This document shows, piece after piece, positions 1 to 8,428 of a stretch of 64,000 bases of DNA. The DNA lies in assembly GCF_003626755.1 (NCBI RefSeq), contig NZ_RBCJ01000005.1:62001-126000 (forward strand), read 5' to 3'. This stretch comes from Ulvibacterium marinum. GTDB lineage: Bacteria > Bacteroidota > Bacteroidia > Flavobacteriales > Flavobacteriaceae. The notes under the pieces were generated by a model. It saw only the letters and a program-made list of their open reading frames with translations, was not told the origin of the DNA and did not search any database. The number at the start of each line of letters is the position of its first letter. Position 1 is the stretch's first letter. Position numbers and translations under genes: made by a program.

Positions 1-1
1 A

Positions 2-937
2 AGCCAGGTAATTCCTTTTATGGATAAATTTAAAATATTGTTGGGAAATGGGACTACTGTAGAAAATCTTATCGACTACGAACACGAGGAATTTTTCTAC
101 ACCGTAATCGATGGTACTCGGCGATGGGTAGTCTACAAAACACCAAATTCCGGTGTCACATCTAAAAACTCGAGCAATACACGAACCGAGCTGCACGAAA
201 AACGAGAGTGGACACCTGAACAAGGAGGGAAACTAACAGGCACCTGCAAAGTAATGCAAGTTTCCGTTTCTGGAGATGCAAGGGTCCCCGCCTCTTACTC
301 GGTGGTGATAGGGCAAATTCATAGTGGTGAAGGTCATGAAAATGAGCCGCTCAAAATATTTTACAAGAAATTTCCAGGACATGATAAAGGATCTGTATTC
401 TGGAATTATGAAATTAATACCGCCGGTGATGATAATTCCGGTCGATGGGATTTCTCGACCGCGGTATGGGGGTATGATATGTCCGTTACAAGTACGAGAA
501 AAGATGAGGTACCTGCCGAACCTGTGGACGGAATTGAACTAGGTGAAGAATTCAGTTATGAAATAAACGTATATGATGGCATCATGTACCTCACTTTTAA
601 AAGTGATAGTCACAAAACAAAGACATTTACGAAAAATCTCGTTGCGTCCGAATATGTAAATAAATCGGACCTGCCTGAACAGGTAAACAAATTATTTGTG
701 CCAATAGGACGGGATGGTACGGAAAGACCCACGGCCTACAAAGGGGAGCGAGGGTATTTCAAACAAGGAGTCTATAACCAAACTAACGGTAAAGGCCCTG
801 AAACAAATAGGGTTTGGAACGCAGGGGCAGAAACCTATGGGGGTGATATTGCCAAACAATACGAAAATGGCTGCTATACAGAAGTGTGGTTTAGAGAAGC
901 AACAGTCGGTTCGGGTACATCACCCGATATAAATTAA
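2..937 (+). CDS. PL7 alginate lyase (5' partial)
   Basis: Secreted endo-type alginate lyase that beta-eliminates alginate chains to unsaturated oligouronates. Numbering from the ATG at 20, the three hallmark blocks of family PL7 are visible: RTEL (residues 55-58), QIH (99-101) and YFKQGVYNQ (246-254). These supply the Arg, Gln, His and Tyr of the active site. In this family an Ile in QIH is generally linked to activity on G-containing blocks rather than pure poly-M. The frame is open from base 2 with no stop before the ATG at 20, so the true start and the signal peptide lie outside the window. Only the roughly 300-residue catalytic jelly roll is seen. It is the first gene of the alginate locus, 60 bp ahead of kdgF. 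Family certain, specificity inferred. Confidence 0.93.
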   Translation, partial: SQVIPFMDKFKILLGNGTTVENLIDYEHEEFFYTVIDGTRRWVVYKTPNSGVTSKNSSNTRTELHEKREWTPEQGGKLTGTCKVMQVSVSGDARVPASYSVVIGQIHSGEGHENEPLKIFYKKFPGHDKGSVFWNYEINTAGDDNSGRWDFSTAVWGYDMSVTSTRKDEVPAEPVDGIELGEEFSYEINVYDGIMYLTFKSDSHKTKTFTKNLVASEYVNKSDLPEQVNKLFVPIGRDGTERPTAYKGERGYFKQGVYNQTNGKGPETNRVWNAGAETYGGDIAKQYENGCYTEVWFREATVGSGTSPDIN

Positions 938-997
938 AAATTAACAACAAGAACCATGATTTATTCGGTTCCTATTATTTCAAATCAGACAAAAATT

Positions 998-1372
998 ATG
1001 AAACGATCTAGTGAGAAGTACGTTATCGCAAAAGATGTGGAATGGGAAGAGCTTGGTGGGGGTGTATCAAGAAAGTTCTTAGGTTACGATAACCAAATTA
1101 TGATGGTACGGGTAAAATTTGAAAAAGATGCATTAGGTTCGCCACATCAACACTTTCACACACAAGCTACCTATTGTGTGTCAGGTAAATTTGAATTCGA
1201 AATTGATGGAGAAAGGCAAATTGTTGAAGCAGGGGATGGCGTTTATATTGAGCCTAATTTATTGCACAGTGCAGTTTGTTTGGAAGAAGGGGAGTTGATT
1301 GACACATTTAGCCCCGTAAGAGAGGATTTTTTAAGTGGCGGAGAAGTATCTTATTTTGGGGATAAGTCATAA
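998..1372 (+). CDS. kdgF: KdgF, cupin converting unsaturated monouronate
   Basis: Single-domain cupin of about 124 residues. KdgF speeds the conversion of 4,5-unsaturated monouronates from alginate or pectin lyases into linear 4-deoxy-L-erythro-5-hexoseulose uronate (DEH). The metal site HxHxHxQ (PHQHFHTQ) is present with a further His in the NLLHS segment about 35 residues later, followed by the family-typical C-terminal segment DTFSPVREDFL. I prefer the ATG at 998 because the extra 14 residues from the ATG at 956 look like translated leader and the KdgF fold is only about 110 residues; 956 remains possible. It lies between the PL7 lyase and an SDR gene on the same strand, which fits the second step of alginate breakdown. 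Confidence 0.9.
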   Translation: MKRSSEKYVIAKDVEWEELGGGVSRKFLGYDNQIMMVRVKFEKDALGSPHQHFHTQATYCVSGKFEFEIDGERQIVEAGDGVYIEPNLLHSAVCLEEGELIDTFSPVREDFLSGGEVSYFGDKS

Positions 1373-1415
1373 TAAAGAGGCGCAAGATTATCATTTCCAA
1401 AATTAAATAAAGATT

Positions 1416-2180
1416 ATGAAAAACAAAATAAACGGAAAAAGCGTCCTCATCACCGCAGGTGCTCAAGGAATAGGAGAATCAATCACTCGACATTTCATTG
1501 ATAGTGGGGCCAATGTCGCTATCCATTATTTTTCCAGTGCCGAGACCGCTAACCAATTGGTCGAATACGCAATTGGCAAAGGACAAAAAGCGATAGCCAT
1601 ATCTGGGGACTTAACGAAAGAGGCCAATGCAAATGCACTGGTTGAAAAGACGGTAGAAGCGTTTGGTAGTTTAAACGTGCTCATTAATAACGCTGGTTCA
1701 CTTGTCGCACGTAACCTATTAAGTGAAATGGAGGCTGATTTTTGGCATAAGGTAATGGATATCAACCTCACTTCCATGATGTTTGTGACCCGTGCGGCTG
1801 CTCCCCACCTATCAAAAAATGAAAGCAGTAGTATCGTTAATTTGGCATCGCTCGCCGGGCGCAAAGGAGGTCATCATGGATCCTTGGCGTATGCTACCAG
1901 TAAAGGAGCCATCCTAACATTTACAAGGGCTCTTTCTTCGGAATTGGGAGGGCAAGGTATAAGGGTCAACGCCGTTGCACCAGGCCTCATTCTTGGTACT
2001 TCATTTCACGACACGCATACCACAAAAGAGTCTGCCGACGCAACCACGGCCAGTATTCCCATCCAACGAGCGGGTAACGCGGACGATGTGGCGCGTGCAG
2101 TTTTATATCTCGCGTCAGAATATGATGGCTTTATTACCGGTGCTACACTGGATATCAATGGCGGGGTATATAATATGTAG
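1416..2180 (+). CDS. SDR-family oxidoreductase of alginate locus
   Basis: Classical short-chain dehydrogenase/reductase, 254 aa. The cofactor motif is TAGAQGIG (13-20, with Ala in place of the usual first Gly), then NNAG (91-94) and the catalytic Ser145, Tyr159 (YATSK) and Lys163. The C terminus carries the family end motif DINGG. In alginate loci of flavobacteria an SDR next to kdgF is common and is a candidate uronate or DEH reductase; a second, unrelated-looking SDR at 9773 sits directly before KDG kinase and is the better DEH reductase candidate. The two may differ in NADH/NADPH use, or this one may act on another intermediate. Cytoplasmic, no signal peptide. Family certain, substrate inferred. 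Confidence 0.85.
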   Translation: MKNKINGKSVLITAGAQGIGESITRHFIDSGANVAIHYFSSAETANQLVEYAIGKGQKAIAISGDLTKEANANALVEKTVEAFGSLNVLINNAGSLVARNLLSEMEADFWHKVMDINLTSMMFVTRAAAPHLSKNESSSIVNLASLAGRKGGHHGSLAYATSKGAILTFTRALSSELGGQGIRVNAVAPGLILGTSFHDTHTTKESADATTASIPIQRAGNADDVARAVLYLASEYDGFITGATLDINGGVYNM

Positions 2181-2431
2181 GTCTGCAGATGTAATAAATT
2201 TCGCAAACAATACAGTATTTAAGTCAACATTTGTCAATTAGTTTCGCAGATAAGGCTTTCCAAAAACCCCTTTGCTAGCGGGCTAGGATATCGATATTTA
2301 TGGAATTTGCTCGTTCCTAAGGAATGGACATAATTAAGAATTTACCATTCTGTTAAACGTCATTCTGACGAATCCTCAAAAAACCAAGTCATAAAATTCA
2401 AAATAAATTTTTTTTTAACGAAACAATAACA

Positions 2432-2439
2432 TATATTTG
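2432..2439 (+). promoter_or_regulatory. Bacteroidota -7 box upstream of susC
   Basis: TATATTTG is an exact match to the Bacteroidota sigma-ABfr -7 consensus TAnnTTTG. No convincing -33 TTTG element is seen in the poly-T tract upstream. It overlaps the first operator-like box by two bases, so a bound regulator would block it. Confidence 0.5.
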
Positions 2440-2476
2440 GTAAACCAAATTGGTTAACCAGTATGGAAAACCAATT
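2438..2476 (+). promoter_or_regulatory. Triple TGGTNNACCA operator before susC
   Basis: Three back-to-back 13-bp units: TGGTAAACCAAAT (2438), TGGTTAACCAGTA (2451) and TGGAAAACCAATT (2464). Each has a TGGTNNACCA palindromic core (the third with one mismatch). TGGTNNACCA-like dyads are typical operators of FadR-subfamily GntR proteins, and the same perfect core TGGTTAACCA recurs at 7466 just before the locus gntR gene. The 13-bp period is not a whole helical turn, so adjacent boxes would face different sides of the DNA. Operator role is inferred. Confidence 0.7.
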
Positions 2477-2532
2477 TAACTCAACTTAAACTAATCAAAG
2501 TACAAGCGTATGAAATAATAAAGAAGTATAAA

Positions 2533-2560
2533 AAAAGGATGGGTGCACGCCCATCCTTTT
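2533..2560 (+). terminator. Leader hairpin before susC
   Basis: Perfect 11-bp stem (AAAAGGATGGG / CCCATCCTTTT) around the loop TGCACG. A- and T-runs flank both arms, so it could act as a weak terminator in either direction. It lies about 100 bp downstream of the presumed susC promoter and 190 bp before the start codon, so it may be an attenuator or an mRNA-stability element in the susC leader; it is far (350 bp) from the SDR stop. Confidence 0.55.
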
Positions 2561-2753
2561 CAAAAACGATTACTTCATTGTGAAGGGAAGTAATACTTAC
2601 ATGATACCGTAGATATCATATTCTTCAAAACTACAACAAACATTTGAAATTTTAGAATAGGTGTCTTTGGTGAATTCCATTTAACGTGCATAAAATATGT
2701 TAAATGCAAAAAACAAATATTGACTAACTTATTTTAACTAAAATTTAAATTTT

Positions 2754-5700
2754 ATGAAAATTACGCTATTAAAAAAGCTGTTGTTGTTTGGGGCATTGAT
2801 TTGCCTCTCTGCGATATCGGCTCAGACGGTAACGGGTACGGTTACTGATTCCAGCGGGCCGTTACCAGGTGCAAGCGTTGTGGTCCAAGGAACTACAAAT
2901 GGTACACAAACCGATTTCGATGGTAATTATTCATTGGACAATGTGGATGGCTCAGCTATTTTATCAATTAGTTATATCGGCTACGCTACCCAAGAAATTG
3001 CGGTCAATGGGCAGAGTGTAATAAATGTTACCCTGGCTGAGGATGCAAGCCAACTTGAAGAAGTAGTAGTGGTAGGTTATGGTACTCAAAAAAGAGCGAA
3101 TATTACAGGTTCTGTTGCCAAAGTAGGGGGTGCCGAGGTAGCGGCCATTCAAGCACCTCGTGTTGATGATGCACTAGCAGGTAAATTACCCGGTGTTTTG
3201 ATTCAAAACCAAAGTGGTGAACCTGGTGCAGATCCGAAAATTCAAGTTAGGGCGGCCTCATCGCTTTCGGGTGACTCAAATCCGTTAATTGTTGTGGACG
3301 GGTATCCAATCTCAGGAAGTCTGGCAACGGTGAATCCGAATGACATTCAAAGTTTGGAAGTTTTGAAAGATGCCGCCTCGGCTGCCATTTACGGTTCTCG
3401 GGGTGCAAACGGGGTGATCTTGGTGACCACTAAAAAAGGTAGGTCAGGTAAGGCGAATTTTAGTTACAATGCCTACACCAGCTTCTCACGGAAATATGTA
3501 GATGATATTGAAATGCTTAAGACTCCTGTAGAGTGGGCCAACGAATTGGAAACCAGCGCTTACGACCTTTCCGAAGTTGATCCGCAATTATTCGCATACA
3601 GACAAAACGCCCTTAGAAATGCGCCCGATGTCGTAAGTATGGAAGATTGGCTGTTCCAAGGCGGTTCTACGCAAAGCCATGACATTAGTGTAAGTGGAGG
3701 TAGCGAAAATGTGCGAGCCTTTGGTTCCTTGGGTTATCTGAACACAGAAGGTATTGTAAGGGGGCAAGGTTTTGAAAGAATAAATGCACGTTTAAACCTC
3801 GATGCCAAATTGGGCAAGAAATTAGAAGCAGGATTGAGTTTCAATGGATTTCGAGGTCATCAAGATATTGTACCTCATGACATGAGGGATCTCTTAAGGT
3901 CGTATAGTATTCACCCCATTTACCATACACAGGCATCAATTGATTTCGTTCAATCTCTAGACGCTCAAAGACAGGCATTGTTCGATGCAACGGGTGGTGC
4001 AAACATTCCAAGTGCTTTTGCAGACCCATTTGATAATGGTTATAGGGGAACCGGTAATATTACTTCAAGTATCAATGATTTAGTACCTGGAGATATTGCA
4101 CATGAATGGCATTATGGTAGAGCTCAAAATGGTATCGGTGGATCAGGGGATGCAGGTCCAGCGGCAAAGTTTGACAATGCGCGCAGGTATCAAAGGACAT
4201 ATTTTGGCAATGTAAGCTCGTACCTGCAATACGAAATCTTAGATGGCTTGAACGTAAAAACAGTTCTGGGTGGAGATTTTAGGGATGTCGAGGACTACTA
4301 TTATCAGGGTACTTTGGCAGATGCTCGTGAACGGAGCAATCAATCCGACCTGGATATTTCCAATATCAGAACATCTTCTTGGTTAAGTGAATCCACTTTG
4401 AATTTTGCCAAGGTTATAGGTAAGCATGATATAGCCGCCGTGGCGGGCTTTGAAATGCAGAATACCTATATAAGGGGAATTAGTTCTGTTGGAACAAATG
4501 TCCCTATTGGTCTTCCTCAAAATTATGGCCTATTCGACCCGGCAGATGTGATTTCAACAGAAATCGATGAGACAAGGTCAAGAAGAAGTGTTTTTGGAAG
4601 AATTCAGTATGCGTTTGACGGCCGTTATTTGATAACTGCATCGATTAGAAGAGACGGTGACTCTCGATTCGGAGCCAATAATCGGTTCGCAACTTTTCCG
4701 GCACTTTCAGTAGGTTGGAACATTCACAATGAATCTTTCTTAAAAGACAACGATTTCTTGAGCCAATTTAAATTGAGGTTCAGTACAGGTTCTTTGGGCA
4801 CCACTTCTTTCTTAGGGTCATACGACGCGTTGAGCTTGTTGAGTGCGGCGCCAACCGCTACCGGAACTGGATTTCTCATACCCAATAATGTAGCAAACCC
4901 TGATCTGACATGGCAGACGAATACAGAAACCAACTATGGTACAGATTTGGGATTTTTTAATAATCGTCTACGAATAGGGGTAGATTACTATACGTCCGAT
5001 ATAGAGGATATGTTAATTAACCAAAGTGTTTCTGAGGTGTTCGGTGTACCTTCCGTCGTACTGAATCGAGGTAATATAACAAGTTCCGGTTTGGAATTCG
5101 AACTGAATGCCAGTATTGTACAAGCGGAAGATTTTTCTTGGAGCCTTGGAGCAAACTTATCTACCGTTAACCAAGAAATCACCAGCTTGGGTGATTTGGA
5201 TGAACTACCTCGGGTAGTTTACGGTGGACCTAGTGGTAGAGGACCTGAGTTTAGAAATTATGTCGGTGGAGAACTTGGCGAAATGTGGGGGTATGCAGTA
5301 ACAGGAGAAGTTGAAACCATACATATCGCCGATCCATCTAGAAACATTGGATTCGGTAGCTCGGAATGGTACGTAGTGGATCAAAATGGTGACGGTGAAA
5401 TTACCTACGAAGGCGATTATGTCAAGCTAGGTTCTGCTACTCCTGATTTTTATTGGGGACTGTCGAGCAACTTAAATTATAGGAATTTCGATTTGTCCTT
5501 ACAGTTTCAAGGATCTGAAGGGGCAGAAGTTTACAATATCGATCCCATTTACTGGAAATCGCAATTTGGTGGTAGGCTACGTGATAGTTTTGATGCTAAT
5601 GGCGATGGTATTGCCGATGCCACTGGTCAATTTTATGAGCAGACTAGAAACGCCCATGGTTCAGGAATTCAGGATGCTTCTTATTTAGCCTTGAGAAACC

Positions 5701-5939
5701 TGACAATAGGATATACACTTAACTCGGATTTGACCAGTAAGATAGGTTTAAGCTCCTTGAGAGTATTTGCTGCAGGCACGAATCTGTTGTATTTATTCGG
5801 AGATAACTATACCTCATTTAATCCCGAAGGTGTGGAGACCACGAATTCTGGCTATCTCGGCCCGACGACCTACGGGTACCAAGAAGGTGCAAGCCCGATC
5901 GTAAGAAGCTTTACACTAGGTTTGAATGTTAATTTTTAA
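2754..5939 (+). CDS. susC: SusC-like TonB-dependent receptor (alginate oligosaccharides)
   Basis: Outer-membrane TonB-dependent transporter of the SusC/RagA family, 1061 aa. A signal peptide ends at about residue 23 (SAISAQ). A carboxypeptidase-regulatory-like beta domain follows (about 25-95), then the linker VVVVGYGTQKR (about 104-114), the plug domain with the SusC-typical VDGYPI and IYGSRGANGVI segments, and a beta barrel ending in Phe. It would import alginate oligomers into the periplasm with energy from TonB-ExbBD. The partner SusD lies directly downstream, and lyase and uronate-catabolic genes on both sides point to alginate as substrate. Probably controlled by the GntR-type regulator through the boxes at 2438-2476. 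Confidence 0.95.
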   Translation: MKITLLKKLLLFGALICLSAISAQTVTGTVTDSSGPLPGASVVVQGTTNGTQTDFDGNYSLDNVDGSAILSISYIGYATQEIAVNGQSVINVTLAEDASQLEEVVVVGYGTQKRANITGSVAKVGGAEVAAIQAPRVDDALAGKLPGVLIQNQSGEPGADPKIQVRAASSLSGDSNPLIVVDGYPISGSLATVNPNDIQSLEVLKDAASAAIYGSRGANGVILVTTKKGRSGKANFSYNAYTSFSRKYVDDIEMLKTPVEWANELETSAYDLSEVDPQLFAYRQNALRNAPDVVSMEDWLFQGGSTQSHDISVSGGSENVRAFGSLGYLNTEGIVRGQGFERINARLNLDAKLGKKLEAGLSFNGFRGHQDIVPHDMRDLLRSYSIHPIYHTQASIDFVQSLDAQRQALFDATGGANIPSAFADPFDNGYRGTGNITSSINDLVPGDIAHEWHYGRAQNGIGGSGDAGPAAKFDNARRYQRTYFGNVSSYLQYEILDGLNVKTVLGGDFRDVEDYYYQGTLADARERSNQSDLDISNIRTSSWLSESTLNFAKVIGKHDIAAVAGFEMQNTYIRGISSVGTNVPIGLPQNYGLFDPADVISTEIDETRSRRSVFGRIQYAFDGRYLITASIRRDGDSRFGANNRFATFPALSVGWNIHNESFLKDNDFLSQFKLRFSTGSLGTTSFLGSYDALSLLSAAPTATGTGFLIPNNVANPDLTWQTNTETNYGTDLGFFNNRLRIGVDYYTSDIEDMLINQSVSEVFGVPSVVLNRGNITSSGLEFELNASIVQAEDFSWSLGANLSTVNQEITSLGDLDELPRVVYGGPSGRGPEFRNYVGGELGEMWGYAVTGEVETIHIADPSRNIGFGSSEWYVVDQNGDGEITYEGDYVKLGSATPDFYWGLSSNLNYRNFDLSLQFQGSEGAEVYNIDPIYWKSQFGGRLRDSFDANGDGIADATGQFYEQTRNAHGSGIQDASYLALRNLTIGYTLNSDLTSKIGLSSLRVFAAGTNLLYLFGDNYTSFNPEGVETTNSGYLGPTTYGYQEGASPIVRSFTLGLNVNF

Positions 5940-5949
5940 TTACGAAATA

Positions 5950-7287
5950 ATGAAAAAAATGAAGATTACATATATCGTATTGGTACCAATGTTATTGATG
6001 ATGGCATGTGACAATGATTTGGATCAATTTCCACCCAAACAGTTAGAATCTAGTTCTTTGACAGATTATGCTGGTGCTTTGAATGCGGCATATCACTATC
6101 AGACCGGTACACCAACGCCATTGGCGATTATGGGTGACTTCAGGGCCGATAATATGCTGATGGATGAAGAACCCTATCCTGCATTTGACAGATTCAATGA
6201 AGATTTGGCAGGTGGGGATTTGGTAGAGCAATTTTTTCGACCGTTCTATATTAATTTGTACAAGGCAATCCTAAGCGCAAATAACGTAATAGATAATTCA
6301 GAGGATGCTACCGAAGTAGCTGAGGCTCGATTTGTAAGAGGCCTGTCTTATTTCAAGCTCGTGATGGTTTTTGGTGATGTAACCGTGAATCTATCACCCG
6401 CACCAGACGTATCCGATACGTCTATTTTGGTGAGACAACCAGCAGCTAGCGTTTATAGTGATATAATTATTCCGGACCTGCAAGCCGCAATATCTGGGCT
6501 GGATAATTCTGGACTAGGTAGTGGACGCGCGACCCAAATCGCTGCAAGAGGATTACTCGGAAAGATTCACATGTATCTGGGCGATTATGGTAATGCGGCA
6601 ACTGAACTTGCAGCTGTTATAAATGGAGCCGCCGCCGCAGGTATTAGTTTGGAAACCGACTTTGCCAATGTTGTCGCCGATGGTAATTCAGAGGTTATTT
6701 ACGCGACACAAGTATCATCCACAGTGCCCGATGTCTATACCGCAGGAACGGAATTTCCAGGGTGGTTCAGTGGAGGTGACACAAAATCGCTTACACCACT
6801 CGACCCTGACTTGGTGGCCGCTTTTGATGCTGTTGCCAATGATACACTAATAGGTGGAGACCTAAGAAGGGCATTGACGATCGATGAGGCGACAAGCACA
6901 GGAAATAAATATACCGGAGGTCTAGAACAGGATTGGATAGAACTGCGCTTATCCGACGTTATTTTAATGTACGCCGAAGCACTGAACGAAACAGGTTCTT
7001 CATCGACGGAGGTTTTGGGTCTTTTGGATGATATTAGAACCAGAGCAGGTTTGATTGTCTTGGATCCCGCAATCATTAATACGCAAGCCTTGGTAAGACA
7101 GGCCATTGCTGATGAAAGAAGATTGGAATTGGCCTTTGAAGGCCATAGATGGTTCGATTTGGTAAGAACAGGTACCGTCGATGCTGAAATGGGCGAAACG
7201 ATTAATCCGAATTATCACGTGTTTCCAATTCCAAACTCAGAAGTTCTGGCGAGTGGTGGAGTGATCACCCAAAACCCAGGATATTGA
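5950..7287 (+). CDS. susD: SusD-like glycan-binding lipoprotein
   Basis: RagB/SusD-family outer-membrane lipoprotein, about 445 aa, that caps the SusC channel and binds oligosaccharide. The start at 5950 (MKKMKITY) gives a proper lipoprotein signal with lipobox LMMAC, Cys20; an upstream ATG at 5926 overlaps the susC end and only adds eight residues. The C-terminal half has the family-typical segments RLSDVILMYAEALNE, DERRLELAFEGHRWFDLVR and a final VFPIPNSE...QNPGY. It is rather short for the family. It sits 10 bp after susC and must be cotranscribed. No recognisable binding-site residues can be assigned without a structure. Confidence 0.95.
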   Translation: MKKMKITYIVLVPMLLMMACDNDLDQFPPKQLESSSLTDYAGALNAAYHYQTGTPTPLAIMGDFRADNMLMDEEPYPAFDRFNEDLAGGDLVEQFFRPFYINLYKAILSANNVIDNSEDATEVAEARFVRGLSYFKLVMVFGDVTVNLSPAPDVSDTSILVRQPAASVYSDIIIPDLQAAISGLDNSGLGSGRATQIAARGLLGKIHMYLGDYGNAATELAAVINGAAAAGISLETDFANVVADGNSEVIYATQVSSTVPDVYTAGTEFPGWFSGGDTKSLTPLDPDLVAAFDAVANDTLIGGDLRRALTIDEATSTGNKYTGGLEQDWIELRLSDVILMYAEALNETGSSSTEVLGLLDDIRTRAGLIVLDPAIINTQALVRQAIADERRLELAFEGHRWFDLVRTGTVDAEMGETINPNYHVFPIPNSEVLASGGVITQNPGY

Positions 7288-7339
7288 AAATTGTTAGTTT
7301 TTTTAATTAGGTTGTTTGAGTTAGTTTTTTTGAAGAATT

Positions 7340-7365
7340 TGCCGGCCTGATTCTTTGGGCCGGCA
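7340..7365 (+). terminator. Hairpin after susD
   Basis: Perfect 8-bp GC-rich stem TGCCGGCC / GGCCGGCA with a 10-nt loop, 52 bp after the susD stop. The T-tract after it is short (GGTTTTCC), so it could be a terminator or a 3'-end stabiliser that lets the following regulator be expressed separately. Confidence 0.6.
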
Positions 7366-7452
7366 GGTTTTCCAAATCCTTGAAAAACCCTGTATTCGCT
7401 ATGGTTTTTAAAGTCTATAATACTTTTTTTAATTCAGTATTTTTCTTAGTTT

Positions 7453-7478
7453 TAACAAACCAATCTGGTTAACCAATT
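7453..7478 (+). promoter_or_regulatory. Operator-like boxes before gntR
   Basis: Two 13-bp units, TAACAAACCAATC (7453, degenerate left half) and TGGTTAACCAATT (7466, perfect palindromic core). The 19 bases 7457-7475 match 2442-2460 in front of susC at 17 positions. The box ends five bases before the GTG start, which suggests autoregulation by occlusion of the ribosome or promoter region. Confidence 0.65.
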
Positions 7479-7482
7479 AATA

Positions 7483-8211
7483 GTGACAGATATTAAACAG
7501 CATATGAAATTAGAAATCCTCACAAAAAACGAAAATCAAGAAATCCAGAATGGAATAATATCCAAGATTCGGGATTTGATAAATTATAAAAACTTAGAAC
7601 CTGGTGATAAACTACCTTCGGAACGAATGCTGGCAGAAAGATTCGAGGTAAGTAGAAGCAATCTAAGGGAAGCCATCCAAAAATTGGAATTCTATGGCAT
7701 ATTAAAGTCCAAACCGCAAAGTGGCACTTTCATCGCAGATATCGGGCAAGTGGCTATGAATGGTATGATCGAGGATATTTTAAGGCTCGAAGAACCTGAT
7801 TTCAAATCCTTGGTCGAGACAAGGATTTTGATGGAGCTTAAGACCGCTAGGCTTGCGGCACTTAGAAGAACAAAAGAAGATTTGAAGCAGATGCACGATG
7901 CCTTAATGGCATATAGCGAAAAAGTTATGAATGGAGAGGATGCCGTACAAGAAGATTTGCTTTTTCATTTGGCGATAGCCAAAGCAAGTGGCAATAGCAC
8001 CATGAATACGTTTATGTTAATTATAACGCCGGAGATAATCACCAATTTCGAGAAATATCATGTTTGCGATAAAAAAATGGCCTTTAGGGGTATTCAAGAA
8101 CACAGAGAAATCTATGAGGCGATCAAGGCACAGGATTCGCAATTGGCCAAAGAAAAAATGAAGGTCCATTTTAAAATGTTGTATCAGTACTGTTACGACA
8201 TAAAAGATTAA
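7483..8211 (+). CDS. FadR/GntR-family regulator of the alginate locus
   Basis: Cytoplasmic transcription factor, 242 aa. The N-terminal winged helix-turn-helix is clear (about 23-86), with the GntR signatures PGDKLPSERMLAERF and SRSNLREAIQKLE, the wing ending SGTFIAD. The C-terminal all-helical FCD ligand domain spans about 100-235. FCD regulators commonly sense sugar acids; here KDG or DEH is a plausible effector. The start is GTG at 7483; an ATG at 7504 would trim seven residues and leave more room after the operator-like box that ends at 7475. It most likely represses susC/D and itself via TGGTNNACCA boxes. Confidence 0.9.
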   Translation: MTDIKQHMKLEILTKNENQEIQNGIISKIRDLINYKNLEPGDKLPSERMLAERFEVSRSNLREAIQKLEFYGILKSKPQSGTFIADIGQVAMNGMIEDILRLEEPDFKSLVETRILMELKTARLAALRRTKEDLKQMHDALMAYSEKVMNGEDAVQEDLLFHLAIAKASGNSTMNTFMLIITPEIITNFEKYHVCDKKMAFRGIQEHREIYEAIKAQDSQLAKEKMKVHFKMLYQYCYDIKD

Positions 8212-8217
8212 AAAAAC

Positions 8218-8249
8218 GAAAAGATAAAATTGCACGCTTTTATCTTTTC
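8218..8249 (+). terminator. Hairpin after gntR
   Basis: Perfect 12-bp A/T-rich stem GAAAAGATAAAA / TTTTATCTTTTC around an 8-nt loop, seven bases after the gntR stop. Position and the T-rich right arm fit a terminator, though the stem is weak. The loop contains TGCACGC, also at the apex of the hairpin at 2533-2560. Confidence 0.55.
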
Positions 8250-8428
8250 AACACAATAGAAATACAGCAAAAAAATAGAAGGGAACCAATACTTAAATCT
8301 TATAGAGAATGCGATGGCATTGAAACCGTCGTCAAATGACTTCCAGAATTTTTTAGCTAGAAAACAAGTAAGTCGGGCAAGTTTAGGAGGTACTTGTCGC
8401 AGGATTACTATGCCTAAAATAAAATGAT

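Larger units (their letters stand above)
2181..2753 (+). other. 573-bp regulatory gap before susC
   Basis: No credible gene on either strand. The first 250 bp show no clear structure. From 2432 the gap holds a promoter-like box, three tandem operator-like boxes and a hairpin, listed separately. If transcription starts just after the box at 2432-2439, susC has an untranslated leader of about 300 nt. Confidence 0.6.
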
